Below are positions 63,646 through 64,000 of a DNA stretch of 64,000 bases, one piece after another. The notes below the pieces were generated by a model, which saw only the letters and a list, made by a program, of their open reading frames with translations, made no database searches and was not told the origin of the DNA. The translations under genes and the position numbers were made by a program. The stretch's first letter is position 1, and every line of letters begins with the position of its first letter. The stretch comes from Streptomyces sp. NBC_00582 (GTDB lineage: Bacteria; Actinomycetota; Actinomycetes; Streptomycetales; Streptomycetaceae), in NCBI RefSeq assembly GCF_036345155.1, contig NZ_CP107772.1, forward strand, positions 6,138,001-6,202,000, written 5' to 3'.

Positions 63646-64000
63646 ATGACTCCCTTTCGTGCCGCGAGCCTCGCCCCCGCTCTGCCCGCCGCCGCGGCGT
63701 CCGGTGCCGCCGCGACGCTGCCCAGCCCGGACGCGCTGCGCGCACAGATCCCGCTGTCCGGCCTCGCGAAGAAGACCACCGCCCTGGCCCGCCGGGACAT
63801 CACCCGCGTCCTGAACGGCCAGGACGACCGCGTGGTCGTCATCACCGGCCCCTGTTCGGTGCACGACCCCGACGCCGCCCTCGGCTACGCGGAGCGGCTG
63901 TCCGCGCTGGCCGCCGAGAGCCGCGAGCAGCTCATCGTCGTCATGCGGGTGTACGTCGAGAAGCCGCGCACCCGGCTCGGCTGGAAGGGGCTGCTCAGCG
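63646..64000 (+). CDS. Class I DAHP synthase (N-terminal part, cut by window edge)
   Basis: First 118 residues of 3-deoxy-7-phosphoheptulonate synthase of the AroF/G/H type: ITGPCSVHDPDAALGYAERL and VMRVYVEKPRTRLGWKGLL are diagnostic. It supplies the shikimate pathway with erythrose 4-phosphate plus PEP condensation product, here to raise chorismate for salicylate and ADIC. Streptomyces primary metabolism normally uses the unrelated class II enzyme, so a class I copy in the cluster may be less feedback-controlled. ATG 63646; continues past 64000. Confidence 0.9.
   Translation, partial: MTPFRAASLAPALPAAAASGAAATLPSPDALRAQIPLSGLAKKTTALARRDITRVLNGQDDRVVVITGPCSVHDPDAALGYAERLSALAAESREQLIVVMRVYVEKPRTRLGWKGLLS

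Noticed and set aside
60525..64000. Phenazine cluster
   Set aside because: phzD/phzE-like genes are present, but phzA/B, phzF and phzG are not in view and the amidohydrolase, salicylate synthase and aryl ligase point to a benzoxazole.

Overview
The window looks like Streptomyces or a close actinomycete relative. GC is very high, GTG starts are frequent, ATGA/TGATG stop-start overlaps are common, and the gene families are typical of actinomycete secondary metabolism. Nearly all of the 64 kb is biosynthetic. I see no rRNA, tRNA, CRISPR array, transposase or pathway-specific regulator gene.

Region A (1 to about 51.4 kb) is a large nonribosomal peptide (NRPS) cluster. It opens with the end of dpgA, then dpgB and dpgC (3,5-dihydroxyphenylglyoxylate route), then cysD/cysN (sulfate activation). 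A minus-strand operon (11700 to 4791) encodes an ornithine N-hydroxylase-like flavoenzyme, a fusion of a PaiB/KtzT-type piperazate synthase with an adenylation domain, two free carrier proteins, a thioesterase-like protein with Cys at the nucleophile position, a P450 and an amidinohydrolase-family protein. A second minus-strand operon (17365 to 12955) encodes a cupin oxygenase, an EctB-like diaminobutyrate aminotransferase, a hidden 39-residue ORF, an MFS exporter and a type II thioesterase. The central plus-strand operon from 17742 carries mbtH, a DUF885 protein, an FGE/PvdO-like protein, sbnA, a P450, three NRPS genes with one free PCP, and a membrane-anchored penicillin-acylase-type amidase. 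The NRPS order is FAAL-ACP-C-A-PCP-C / A-PCP-C / PCP / C-A-PCP-C-PCP-C. After a convergent thioesterase come sbnB, a second DUF885 gene, a cystathionine gamma-lyase-like gene, a sulfotransferase, a second N-hydroxylase and a free A-PCP didomain.

Inferred product logic: an acylated peptide built on a FAAL-loaded fatty acid and rich in diamino acids (EctB for Dab, SbnA/SbnB for Dap), with piperazate supplied by the fused KtzT-A enzyme and some carrier proteins loaded in trans. The acyl tail is probably removed by the acylase during or after export, as in pyoverdine maturation. CysD/CysN plus the sulfotransferase imply sulfation or N-sulfonation. Together with Dap synthesis and two Cys-nucleophile thioesterase homologues this recalls monobactam (sulfazecin-type) chemistry, but that is a hypothesis. 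No module ends in a thioesterase domain.

A TOPRIM-domain gene and a glyoxalase-like gene (51.4 to 52.5 kb), with a strong bidirectional terminator between them, separate region A from region B. Region B (52.6 kb to the right edge) looks like a benzoxazole pathway of the caboxamycin/nataxazole/A33853 type. It contains salicylate synthase, aryl-AMP ligase, free aryl carrier protein, two divergent KAS III-like enzymes and an amidohydrolase. It also has the 3-hydroxyanthranilate branch: phzE-like ADIC synthase, phzD-like isochorismatase, an SDR dehydrogenase and a class I DAHP synthase cut by the window edge. The salicylate synthase gene and the last KAS III gene share an upstream palindromic motif, suggesting co-regulation.
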